From assembly GCA_945872015.1 (NCBI GenBank), contig CAMBYJ010000161.1, positions 1 through 5,100 of the forward strand: a DNA stretch of 5,100 nucleotides. Reading direction: 5' to 3'. The notes under the pieces were generated by a model. The model was not told where the DNA came from. It searched no databases and was given only the letters and a program-made list of their open reading frames with translations. Below, in pieces: positions 1-5,100 of this stretch. Each line of letters starts with the position of its first letter. Positions within the stretch are counted from its first letter, which is position 1. A program made the translations under genes and the position numbers. This DNA comes from Chitinophaga pinensis. Lineage in GTDB: Bacteria; Bacteroidota; Bacteroidia; AKYH767-A; OLB10.

Positions 1-242
1 TTGCTTACACTCACTTACAGAATAAAAATTTGAAGTGGGAATATCTTTTGCCATTGATTCAACAGACTACTTTAAAAATTGAGCGCAACGCACCGAAAGA
101 TGTGCAAACGGGTCCTGCGCGCCGCAACGACCAAAAGATCATTAACGAACACTTACAGCTTTTGAAAAAAGAGAAGAATGCAATGGAGGTGTATCGGGTG
201 ATGACGGAGTATATTAAATCGAATTATCAGGTGCGGGATTAA
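1..242 (+). CDS. DUF2520 / Rossmann-like oxidoreductase family protein, C-terminal part (5' end outside window)
   Basis: The frame is open from base 3 at the window edge to a TAA at 240-242, giving 79 visible residues. The visible part is largely helical and contains QTGPARRND (bases 105-131), which I recognise as the conserved signature of the DUF2520 domain that follows an N-terminal NAD(P)-binding Rossmann domain in a Bacteroidota family related to ProC and 6-phosphogluconate dehydrogenases. The Rossmann half lies upstream, so the cofactor site cannot be inspected. A TTG at 30 could be read as a start, but open coding with family-like sequence (HLQNKN) continues upstream, so this is an internal codon. 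The substrate is unknown for the family. The gene converges on the methyltransferase gene, and the two stops overlap within TTAA (239-242), leaving no room for an intergenic terminator. Family assignment is fairly sure; enzymatic role is not. Confidence 0.8.
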   Translation, partial: AYTHLQNKNLKWEYLLPLIQQTTLKIERNAPKDVQTGPARRNDQKIINEHLQLLKKEKNAMEVYRVMTEYIKSNYQVRD

Positions 243-976
243 ACTTTCCTACACGAAATACCTACCACCGGCTGGTCAGCTAATATTACTTTCCAAAAAT
301 CAGACGAAAATTCTTCTTCACCTTCTTTTGATAATTCCATTACGTGCCAATTGATATCAGTAAATCCTGATGACTGTAAAACACGAGTATAGGTAGCTCT
401 TTCTAAATGATAGTTCGTAACAGAAACAAAGCTATCATCAGGCTGATAAAAGCGATAAATAATTTCAGCACCTTCGTTATAACTTTCATTTTCACGCGTA
501 AATCGATAAGGCATTAACGATTCAACAGTTCCTCGGTAATCAGGATTACTATTGATGGTAATAAATTTTCCTCCTGGTTTTAAATGTTTGAAAATTGCAT
601 CACACATTGCTTTTAACGATTGCTCATCATGCGCATAATTCAATAAATAACTAGCGCAAATAAAATCGAATTGTTTATCGATAGAAAGTTCAGCTGCATC
701 GCTGCAAATGTATGTCAACGATAATGGCTTTGCTTTTTCTGCTTCTTCTGCTAATGCAATCATACCTGCAGATAAATCAACACCAACAACACTGGATGCA
801 CCTCTCAATTTAAACTGACGAGTGTAAAAACCATCTCCGCAAGCTAAATCTAAAACATCTTTTCCCGTTAAGTCGCCTATCAAATTAAAGTAAGTATATG
901 CTTCAATATGTTTTCTCCACGGCATCAATTTAGAAGCCTGATATTCTTGTGCAATTGCATCGTAATCTGTTGCCAT
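239..976 (-). CDS. Class I SAM-dependent methyltransferase, ToxA-like
   Basis: This 245-residue protein is a stand-alone Rossmann-fold methyltransferase, predicted cytosolic. Motif I is VLDLACGDG (residues 41-49). The acidic residue ending strand 2 is D67 in VGVDLS and should bind the SAM ribose. SDAAEL (92-97) is the adenine-side motif, FDFICASYLLNY (103-114) is strand 4, and KHLKPGGKFITIN (about 131-143) is the strand 5 region. The N-terminal pattern (YDAIAQEYQASK, WRKHIEAYTYF) and the tail (FWKVILADQPVVGISC) resemble the group often annotated as ToxA, named after the toxoflavin N-methyltransferase of Burkholderia; the length also fits. No other toxoflavin gene is visible, so a toxoflavin role should not be assumed. 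The ATG at 976 is preceded by an A-rich tract (AGATTAAAA) without a Shine-Dalgarno motif, as usual in Bacteroidota. The gene starts 17 bases after the transporter stop and is probably co-transcribed with it. The methyl acceptor is unknown, but a small heterocycle is plausible. Confidence 0.88.
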   Translation of the reverse strand: MATDYDAIAQEYQASKLMPWRKHIEAYTYFNLIGDLTGKDVLDLACGDGFYTRQFKLRGASSVVGVDLSAGMIALAEEAEKAKPLSLTYICSDAAELSIDKQFDFICASYLLNYAHDEQSLKAMCDAIFKHLKPGGKFITINSNPDYRGTVESLMPYRFTRENESYNEGAEIIYRFYQPDDSFVSVTNYHLERATYTRVLQSSGFTDINWHVMELSKEGEEEFSSDFWKVILADQPVVGISCRKV

Positions 977-993
977 TTTTAATCTATTTTTTA

Positions 994-2448
994 CTAATTA
1001 GTTTTAATTTTATTCATCAATACTCGATATGCAAGTGCAGCCAATGCAAATCCTACAAACCACGAATAATTGTAAACATGTATTAACCATTCAGGAAATA
1101 AATCCTTATTTACAACATGTATTGCAGCAAGAAACCCAGGAACATTCGGCAATACACCAATAACAAATGCTATAATGGCCTTGCTATTAAATCCATTGTC
1201 AAACTGATAAATACCATCATGACGATATAAGTCATCCACTAACAATTCTTTTTTACGGATAATAAAATAATCGACAATCATAATTCCACCAATTGGACCT
1301 AATAGACTTGAATAAGCAATCAACCAGGTAAAAATATATCCTGAAGGATCTGCAATTAATTTCCATGGAAAAATTAAAAGTCCGATGATACCAGTTATGT
1401 AACCACCTTTTTTAAAATCAATTTTTGATGGTGATAAATTTGAAAAATCGTTTGCAGGACTCACAATATTTGCAGCAATGTTTGTAGCTAATGTAGACAA
1501 TGCAATCGCAATCATAGCAATACTAATCATCCATTTGTTTTCAAAGTTGGAAGCTAAATCGATAGGATTCCAGATAACTTTTCCGAATATAATTGCAGTG
1601 GCTGATGTAACGATGACTCCGATAAATGCAAACAACGTCATTGATGGTGCAAGTCCTATTGCCTGCCCTATTACATGTGCCCTTTGATTCTTTGCGTAGC
1701 GTGTAAAATCAGGAATATTCAATGATAGTGTCGCCCAAAATCCGACCATACCTGTAAGTGCAGGAAAGAAGAATGCAAAAAATTCTGATGAAGAATTAAA
1801 CTTTGATGATTGTGATAAAATGGGACCTAATCCGTGTACATCTTTAATAGCCCAATACAACAATGCTAATGCTGCAAGTGGTAATACAAATGCTTTAAAG
1901 ACCAATAGTTTTTTAATACTATCAACTCCTTTATGTACGATGAACATATTTAACATCCAGAAGAGTAAAAATGTAATTGCAGGTCCTGTTTCCAACATCC
2001 ATGATGCAGGAAATACAGCAGGCAGTGAATCAAGAGAAGGTATCCAGATTCGAAACATTTGATAAAGAGCAAACCCTCCTATCCATGTTTGAATTCCGAA
2101 CCATCCACAAGCAACAATTGCTCTTAATAATGCTGGAATATTTGCACCCAAAACTCCGAAGCTTGCTCGCGCTAAAACTGGAAACGGAATTCCGTATTTT
2201 GCTCCTGCATGTCCGTTTAATATCATTGGTACTAACACAATGGCATTGCCTAAAAAAACAGTTAGTACTGCCTGCCACCAATTCATTCCACCTTCAATAA
2301 GTGAACTTGCTAACATATATGTTGGGATGCATAAACTCATACTGATCCATAATGCGGTATAATTCCATATACCCCATGTTCGCTTTTCGGCTGCTACGGG
2401 AGCAAGGTCCTCACTAGTAAGAATTGATTGTCTCTGATTAGGCTGCAT
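994..2448 (-). CDS. NCS1 family nucleobase/hydantoin/allantoin-type cation symporter
   Basis: This 484-residue inner-membrane transporter has the usual NCS1 length and about twelve hydrophobic segments (roughly 28-50, 58-78, 104-130, 153-172, 182-200, 222-243, 262-288, 306-330, 349-365, 371-397, 423-444, 455-476). Family marks in order are EDLAPVAAEKRTW before helix 1, GWFGIQTWIGG (115-125), FWATLSLNIPDFTRYAK (237-253), ATNIAANIVSP (321-331) and GPIGGIMIVDYF (385-396). Compared from memory with the hydantoin transporter Mhp1, W116 and Q120 fit its W117/Q121, W238 its W220, and N323/N327 its N314/N318, so the binding site appears intact. Known members carry uracil, cytosine, allantoin or hydantoins with Na+ or H+; the exact substrate cannot be read here, though the sequence looks closer to the hydantoin/allantoin side. 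The ATG at 2448 is the only nearby ATG in frame and gives a family-like N-terminus. The gene stops in TAG 17 bases before the methyltransferase gene. Palindromic repeats lie upstream, so its promoter must be within 2449-2662 unless it is read through from the transposase gene. Confidence 0.92.
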   Translation of the reverse strand: MQPNQRQSILTSEDLAPVAAEKRTWGIWNYTALWISMSLCIPTYMLASSLIEGGMNWWQAVLTVFLGNAIVLVPMILNGHAGAKYGIPFPVLARASFGVLGANIPALLRAIVACGWFGIQTWIGGFALYQMFRIWIPSLDSLPAVFPASWMLETGPAITFLLFWMLNMFIVHKGVDSIKKLLVFKAFVLPLAALALLYWAIKDVHGLGPILSQSSKFNSSSEFFAFFFPALTGMVGFWATLSLNIPDFTRYAKNQRAHVIGQAIGLAPSMTLFAFIGVIVTSATAIIFGKVIWNPIDLASNFENKWMISIAMIAIALSTLATNIAANIVSPANDFSNLSPSKIDFKKGGYITGIIGLLIFPWKLIADPSGYIFTWLIAYSSLLGPIGGIMIVDYFIIRKKELLVDDLYRHDGIYQFDNGFNSKAIIAFVIGVLPNVPGFLAAIHVVNKDLFPEWLIHVYNYSWFVGFALAALAYRVLMNKIKTN

Positions 2449-2549
2449 TGTGTGATTATTACCAACACAATATAGGTAATTGGATAGTGATAAATTTTAA
2501 ATGAGGAATAAGAAATGATTAAAATATTAACAAGAGCATCTAATATAAA

Positions 2550-2594
2550 ACAGGTGTGGGTTTCCAGTAGGTATGGGTTTAAACCCACACCTGT
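2550..2594 (+). repeat. REP-like palindrome R1 with GTAG and an extra left arm
   Basis: The arm ACAGGTGTGGGTTT (2550-2563) is exactly complementary to AAACCCACACCTGT (2581-2594), with a 17-base spacer. The spacer itself holds GTAG (2567-2570) and the left arm of a second, compact palindrome (2569-2592, centred between 2580 and 2581, one A/C mismatch at 2573/2588). Two hairpins are therefore mutually exclusive: one with a 14 bp stem and large loop, one nearly loopless. The unit from GTAG onwards matches R4 read on the minus strand, so R1 looks like a complete unit joined to a leftover left arm of another copy. It lies about 100 bases upstream of the transporter start. Confidence 0.85.
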
Positions 2595-2620
2595 TGATGA
2601 TTGATGTTATTTTCAAACTC

Positions 2621-2650
2621 ATCAGGAGCAGGTTTAAACCTGCACCTGAT
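2621..2650 (+). repeat. REP-like palindrome R2
   Basis: A 30-base palindrome centred between 2635 and 2636, with arms TCAGGAGCAGGTTT and AAACCTGCACCTGA plus one more A/T pair; the only mismatch is A2627 against A2644. It begins 12 bases beyond the transposase stop codon, so it would form in the 3' end of that transcript. No T-run follows on the minus strand, so it is not a standard intrinsic terminator. It shares CACCTGATATA at its right end with R3, in the same orientation (2643-2653 and 3161-3171). Confidence 0.88.
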
Positions 2651-2662
2651 ATATGAATAATC

Positions 2663-3052
2663 TTATTTTTGATTATCCAATCGATGATGCGCTTTTTGAT
2701 TTTTGATATAATTATAAATTTTATCTAATTCCCATTCAGATATAGCATAGGTCGCATAACCACGTTGCCAAATAAAATAATCATCCGTGAAATTAGATTG
2801 ATTTATAAAAAACGAACTGCTTCCTTTAACCTGTTTTATTACGTCAGCAATAGATTTCGTTTTATTCATTAAAAACAAACAATGGATATGATCTGGAGCT
2901 CCATTCACAATTTTCGGAACGCATCCCAATTCATAAAATTGATATGAAATAAATTTATAGAGCTGCGTGTCAAAAGTACTATCAATTAATGGCATTCGGT
3001 TTTTTGTTGCCCAAACAGCATGAATCCAAACCTGACTGCATGATTTTGTCAT
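2663..3052 (-). CDS. REP-associated / IS200-like Y1 (HUH) transposase
   Basis: This 129-residue protein is a single-domain HUH endonuclease of the Y1 transposase family (IS200/IS605 TnpA and RAYT relatives), which cuts single-stranded DNA next to hairpins through a 5' phosphotyrosine. WIHAVWATKNR (residues 9-19) is the family N-terminus. The metal-binding HUH pair is H55 and H57 in PDHIHCLF. SIADVIKQVKGSSS (67-80) and FIWQRGYATYAIS (93-105) are further family signatures. The nucleophile should be Y115 in YNYIKNQ, with Q119 four residues on, as Y127/Q131 in the ISHp608 enzyme. All catalytic residues are present. The tail after Y115 is only 14 residues, somewhat short for this family, where about 150 residues total is common. 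The ATG at 3052 is the only possible ATG: an in-frame stop lies at 3062-3064. No tnpB accessory gene is present, and related palindromes on both sides favour a RAYT over an autonomous IS. Confidence 0.9.
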   Translation of the reverse strand: MTKSCSQVWIHAVWATKNRMPLIDSTFDTQLYKFISYQFYELGCVPKIVNGAPDHIHCLFLMNKTKSIADVIKQVKGSSSFFINQSNFTDDYFIWQRGYATYAISEWELDKIYNYIKNQKAHHRLDNQK

Positions 3053-3139
3053 GTGACAAAATTAATTCAACACCATAGCTGAGATAAGCAATTTGTTGAT
3101 GTGTTGATAAATTAATTGAAAAAAACTAGGTTGCTGTCT

Positions 3140-3167
3140 TCAGGTGTTGGATTAATCCAACACCTGA
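3140..3167 (+). repeat. REP-like palindrome R3
   Basis: A perfect 28-base palindrome centred between 3153 and 3154 with arms TCAGGTGTTGGATT and AATCCAACACCTGA. Relative to R4 it differs at arm positions 7 (T for G) and 10 (A for T), and both changes are matched on the opposite arm. It lies about 90 bases upstream of the transposase start. On the minus strand a T-run follows only about 14 bases after the stem, too far for a normal intrinsic terminator. Confidence 0.9.
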
Positions 3168-3212
3168 TATAATAGAATTTTTGTGTTGTACTGTAATTTT
3201 TTGAACCTAAAC

Positions 3213-3236
3213 AGGTGTGGGTTTAAACCCACACCT
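3213..3236 (-). repeat. REP-like palindrome R4 with GTAG edge
   Basis: A perfect 24-base palindrome centred between 3224 and 3225 with arms AGGTGTGGGTTT and AAACCCACACCT. Read on the minus strand it starts with GTAG (3238-3235), just as R1 does on the plus strand, so R1 and R4 form an inverted pair around the transposase gene. It lies 29 bases beyond the sirtuin stop codon and could act as a 3' hairpin protecting or ending that transcript, although no T-run follows the stem. Confidence 0.88.
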
Positions 3237-3237
3237 A

Positions 3238-3258
3238 CAGGCAATCCCGCACCTGATT
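3238..3258 (+). repeat. Decayed half copy of the REP-like palindrome
   Basis: AATCCCGCACCTGAT (3243-3257) matches the right arm and flank of R3 (3154-3168) at 13 of 15 positions. Only CAGG (3238-3241) remains where the left arm should be. It looks like a unit that lost most of its left arm, and it lies directly between R4 and the sirtuin stop codon. Confidence 0.55.
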
Positions 3259-3265
3259 GAATTTA

Positions 3266-3943
3266 TTAAATCCCCGACAACACCCGTCTAACGCCATCCG
3301 TAGCCGTAGAACGGATTAAGGTAAAATCGTTGGCGCCGTGGGGTAAATCTGATTTTGGGTCGATTAAATATTTTTGTGTGGCTTTATTTGCGAAGTGGAC
3401 TAGTCCAGCTGCAGGATAAACTTGTAATGATGTGCCTACAACTAAAAATACATCTGCTTGTTCTACTATTTCGATGGCTTTGTCCATCATAGGAACTTGC
3501 TCACCAAACCAAACTATATGCGGACGTAATTGAAATCCTTTCTCACAATTATCACCAAGTTTTAATTCCCACTGTTCTAGTTTGTAAATCAAATCCGGAA
3601 AAGCAGTACTTCGCACTTTCATTAATTCACCATGCAAATGAACAACATTCGTTGAGCCTGCTCGCTCATGTAAATCATCTACGTTTTGAGTTACGACTGT
3701 GACATTATATTTACTCTCTAATTCAGCAATTGCTACGTGTGCATCGTTAGGAGAACACTCCAATAATTGTTTTCTGCGCTCGTTGTAAAATCGTAATACT
3801 AATTCAGGATTAGCATGAAATGCTTCAGGAGTTGCGACATCTTCAATCGCATGATTCTCCCATAATCCATCGGCATCGCGAAATGTTTTTAATCCGCTTT
3901 CGGCGCTGATGCCCGCTCCAGTAAATACAACTATATGTTTCAT
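3266..3943 (-). CDS. cobB: Sir2-family NAD-dependent protein deacylase (class III-like, no zinc cysteines)
   Basis: A cytosolic sirtuin that would remove acyl groups from lysines using NAD+. With the ATG at 3943 it has 225 residues. Motifs: GAGISAESG (9-17) and FRD (21-23) for NAD binding, TQNVDDLH (85-92) with N87 and D89, the catalytic H104 in HLHGEL, RPHIVWFGE (140-148) and VGTSLQVYPAAGL (169-181). Y53 and R56 (YNER) fit the Y-x-x-R pair that in SIRT5 and E. coli CobB favours succinyl/malonyl-lysine. The small domain between H104 and R140 holds a single cysteine, C133, so the usual four-cysteine zinc site is absent. I recall the same loss in other Bacteroidota sirtuins, so it is probably not a damaged gene. 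A longer reading would begin at a TTG (3958) and overlap fmt by 16 bases; the ATG that overlaps the fmt stop as TAATG is the better start. Translational coupling to fmt is likely. Confidence 0.93.
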   Translation of the reverse strand: MKHIVVFTGAGISAESGLKTFRDADGLWENHAIEDVATPEAFHANPELVLRFYNERRKQLLECSPNDAHVAIAELESKYNVTVVTQNVDDLHERAGSTNVVHLHGELMKVRSTAFPDLIYKLEQWELKLGDNCEKGFQLRPHIVWFGEQVPMMDKAIEIVEQADVFLVVGTSLQVYPAAGLVHFANKATQKYLIDPKSDLPHGANDFTLIRSTATDGVRRVLSGI

Positions 3944-3945
3944 TA
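3941..3945 (-). promoter_or_regulatory. TAATG stop/start overlap, fmt to sirtuin
   Basis: The fmt stop TAA (3945-3943) and the sirtuin ATG (3943-3941) share one base. This supports terminating-ribosome re-initiation and decides the sirtuin start in favour of ATG over the upstream TTG at 3958. Confidence 0.75.
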
Positions 3946-4896
3946 AATTATTTTCCAATCATCTTCAAAATGAAATCCTCGTAATAAGTCACCAATAGGC
4001 ATTCGTTTTTTGCCAGGCAATTGTGCTTCCAACACATTTACAAAACCATCTGCTCCACTGATTTTTAAAAATGATTTTCCATCCGTCACTAATTGATGCG
4101 TTAGAAAAACTCCTGCTTCTTCTTTGGTCGATTTAAAAATCTTCATTGCAAAAATAGAATCATCCGTTTTCTGCATTTCTACAAATGCACCAGGATATGG
4201 CGATAGTCCGCGGATATGATTATGAATTTCTGAAATCGTTTTTGAAAAATCTAATTTGCAATGCTCTTTAAAAATCTTAGGCGCATGTTTTAATTCATCG
4301 GTAGATTTTAAAAACATTTCCTGAGGCATTGCCTTTATTCCACCTTGCTCAATTTGCTGCACCGTTTTTAAAACTAACCCTGCTCCTATTTGCATCATAC
4401 GATCGTGCAATTCTCCTGCTGATTCATTCTCTCCTATTGGAACTTCTTCACGAAAGATAATACTACCCGTATCAATTTCTTGTTGCAAAAAGAAAGTAGA
4501 CAAACCTGTTTTTGTTTCTCCATTCATGACTGCACGATTGATGGGCGCAGCTCCTCTGTATTGAGGCAATAAAGATCCGTGTAAATTAAAAGTTCCTAAA
4601 GGTGGCATCGACCATAAAACTTCTGGCATCATGCGAAAGGCAACTACAATTTGAAGATCAGGTTGTAATGATTTTACTTCATCTAAAAAAGCTTGGGATT
4701 TTAATTTTTCAGGCTGTAATACTTTTAAACCTTTTGAAAGTGCATATTCTTTTACTGTAGAAAATGTCAGTTGTTGTCCACGTCCTGCCGGTTTATCGGG
4801 TGCCGTAACAACTGCAACAACATCATAACCATTCTCCACTAAAATATTTAAAGAAGGAACTGCAAATTCAGGAGTTCCATAATAGATAATTCTCAT
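3943..4896 (-). CDS. fmt: Methionyl-tRNA formyltransferase
   Basis: Transfers a formyl group from 10-formyltetrahydrofolate to Met-tRNA(fMet) for translation initiation in the cytosol. At 317 residues it is close to the 315 of E. coli Fmt. The N-terminal formyltransferase domain (about 1-190) starts with MRIIYYGTPEFAVPSL. It carries the tRNA-contact loop region DKPAGRGQQL (34-43), the catalytic N104 and H106 in FNLHGSLLPQYRGAAPIN, and the catalytic D142 in QEIDTGSI, matching the N106/H108/D144 set of the E. coli enzyme. The C-terminal OB-like domain (about 205-317) contains the RGLSPYPGAFVE region. All key residues are intact. Its ATG lies inside the ATGA overlap with the preceding gene's TGA (4893-4896), and its TAA overlaps the sirtuin ATG, so it is the middle gene of a coupled set. 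The promoter is outside the window. Confidence 0.97.
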   Translation of the reverse strand: MRIIYYGTPEFAVPSLNILVENGYDVVAVVTAPDKPAGRGQQLTFSTVKEYALSKGLKVLQPEKLKSQAFLDEVKSLQPDLQIVVAFRMMPEVLWSMPPLGTFNLHGSLLPQYRGAAPINRAVMNGETKTGLSTFFLQQEIDTGSIIFREEVPIGENESAGELHDRMMQIGAGLVLKTVQQIEQGGIKAMPQEMFLKSTDELKHAPKIFKEHCKLDFSKTISEIHNHIRGLSPYPGAFVEMQKTDDSIFAMKIFKSTKEEAGVFLTHQLVTDGKSFLKISGADGFVNVLEAQLPGKKRMPIGDLLRGFHFEDDWKII

Positions 4897-5100
4897 TTTT
4901 TCAGATAAATAATATCACTGATTTTAATTAATGGTCCGCCCATACATGCAGATACGCCCCCTTTCATAAAGCTAAACTTCGCTCCTATTTTTAATCCACT
5001 TACTCTGACTGAATCAGGTAAATTTATTGGTTCATAGATCTTGTTATTATCGTCTGTTAATAAAAACTGACAGCCATCTACTTTTCGTTTATCCAACACC
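4893..5100 (-). CDS. Small hypothetical Bacteroidota protein, C-terminal part (5' end outside window)
   Basis: The frame is open from the right edge of the window to a TGA at 4895-4893, showing about 68 residues. The first visible in-frame codon that could serve as a start is a GTG at the very edge, and the sequence around it reads like the interior of a protein, so the gene most likely begins outside the window. The visible part is beta-rich with DGCQFLL, an EPINLPD segment and a tail of the form GVSACMGGPLIKI. I recognise this pattern (DGC...LEP-NLP...ICMAG..I-I) from small uncharacterised Bacteroidota proteins that often carry a lipoprotein signal; that N-terminus cannot be checked here. 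Two cysteines, one in each conserved motif, could be structural. Its stop overlaps the fmt start as ATGA, implying co-translation. The function is unknown. Confidence 0.7.
   Translation of the reverse strand, partial: VLDKRKVDGCQFLLTDDNNKIYEPINLPDSVRVSGLKIGAKFSFMKGGVSACMGGPLIKISDIIYLKK

Larger units (their letters stand above)
2548..3258. mobile_element. REP/RAYT locus: small Y1 transposase gene enclosed by related palindromic repeats
   Basis: The locus consists of palindromes R1 (2550-2594) and R2 (2621-2650), the transposase gene (2663-3052), palindromes R3 (3140-3167) and R4 (3213-3236), and a decayed half unit (3238-3258). R1 and R4 share 19 identical bases (2574-2592 and 3218-3236). AAACAGGTGTGGGTTT occurs as a direct repeat at 2548-2563 and 3209-3224. 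GTAG tetranucleotides mark the outer edges on opposite strands (2567-2570 plus; 3235-3238 minus). This matches the known arrangement of REP sequences around REP-associated tyrosine transposases. Alternatively it is a degenerate IS200/IS605-like element whose end hairpins are these palindromes. Exact boundaries of any mobile unit are not proven by the sequence. Confidence 0.7.

Noticed and set aside
239..976. Naming the methyltransferase gene toxA and inferring toxoflavin synthesis
   Set aside because: The resemblance is at family level only, and no other toxoflavin gene is visible in the window.
1478..2300. Several open frames opposite to or out of frame with the transporter gene
   Set aside because: They are shadows of the NCS1 coding frame; the transporter motifs are continuous through the whole stretch.
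2461..2480. TATATTGTG on the minus strand as a possible transporter promoter -7 box
   Set aside because: It deviates from TAnnTTTG and has no convincing -33 element.
2394..2588. Minus-strand open frame of 64 codons covering the transporter start and the intergenic region
   Set aside because: It overlaps the well-supported transporter start in another frame, runs into repeat R1 and has no recognisable protein features.
3057..3064. TAATTTTG on the minus strand, matching the Bacteroidota -7 box TAnnTTTG, just before the transposase ATG
   Set aside because: It would give an almost leaderless transcript, and no TTTG lies at the proper -33 spacing (nearest TTG is about 24 bases away). Chance is likely in AT-rich DNA.
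3140..3236. Palindromes R3 and R4 as intrinsic terminators of the sirtuin operon
   Set aside because: No T-run directly follows either stem on the minus strand, and the repeats recur at non-terminator positions; a role as 3' hairpins remains possible.
2550..3258. CRISPR array
   Set aside because: The repeats are self-complementary, unevenly spaced, interrupted by a gene and vary in sequence; no cas gene is present.
3944..3958. Longer sirtuin N-terminus starting at TTG 3958
   Set aside because: It needs a rare start and a 16-base overlap with fmt; the ATG at 3943 gives a family-like N-terminus and a TAATG junction.

Overview
The window looks like ordinary AT-rich chromosomal DNA of a Bacteroidota bacterium. 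The signs are a DUF2520 protein tail, a sirtuin without zinc cysteines, a small secreted-type hypothetical with an SACMGG tail, and A-rich start regions without Shine-Dalgarno motifs. Genus cannot be told from the sequence alone.

Layout: the left edge carries the 3' end of a plus-strand DUF2520/Rossmann gene (1-242). It converges on, and shares a TTAA stop tetranucleotide with, a minus-strand block. Read in transcription order from the right edge, that block is: (i) a tightly coupled set of a partial hypothetical protein (4893-5100), fmt (methionyl-tRNA formyltransferase, 3943-4896) and a class III-like sirtuin (best start 3943, end 3266), joined by ATGA and TAATG overlaps; (ii) a small IS200-like/RAYT transposase (2663-3052) flanked on both sides by long palindromic repeats; (iii) an NCS1 nucleobase/hydantoin-type transporter (994-2448) followed after 17 bases by a ToxA-like SAM methyltransferase (239-976).

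The most unusual part is 2548-3258. The single-domain HUH Y1 transposase sits between two 213-214 base intergenic stretches holding four palindromes of one family plus a decayed half copy. The palindromes keep an outer AGG/CCT and an inner GG/CC but differ at three arm positions, each with a compensating change on the other arm. The two most alike copies point in opposite directions, with a GTAG tetranucleotide at the outer edge of each. This is the layout expected of REP sequences mobilised by a REP-associated tyrosine transposase, here between a housekeeping operon and a transport operon.

Functionally the window joins translation initiation (Fmt), NAD-dependent protein deacylation (sirtuin) and uptake, possibly with modification, of a nucleobase-like compound (NCS1 plus methyltransferase). 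No clear intrinsic terminators or strong Bacteroidota-type promoters were found. No gene-free stretch exceeds 300 bases.
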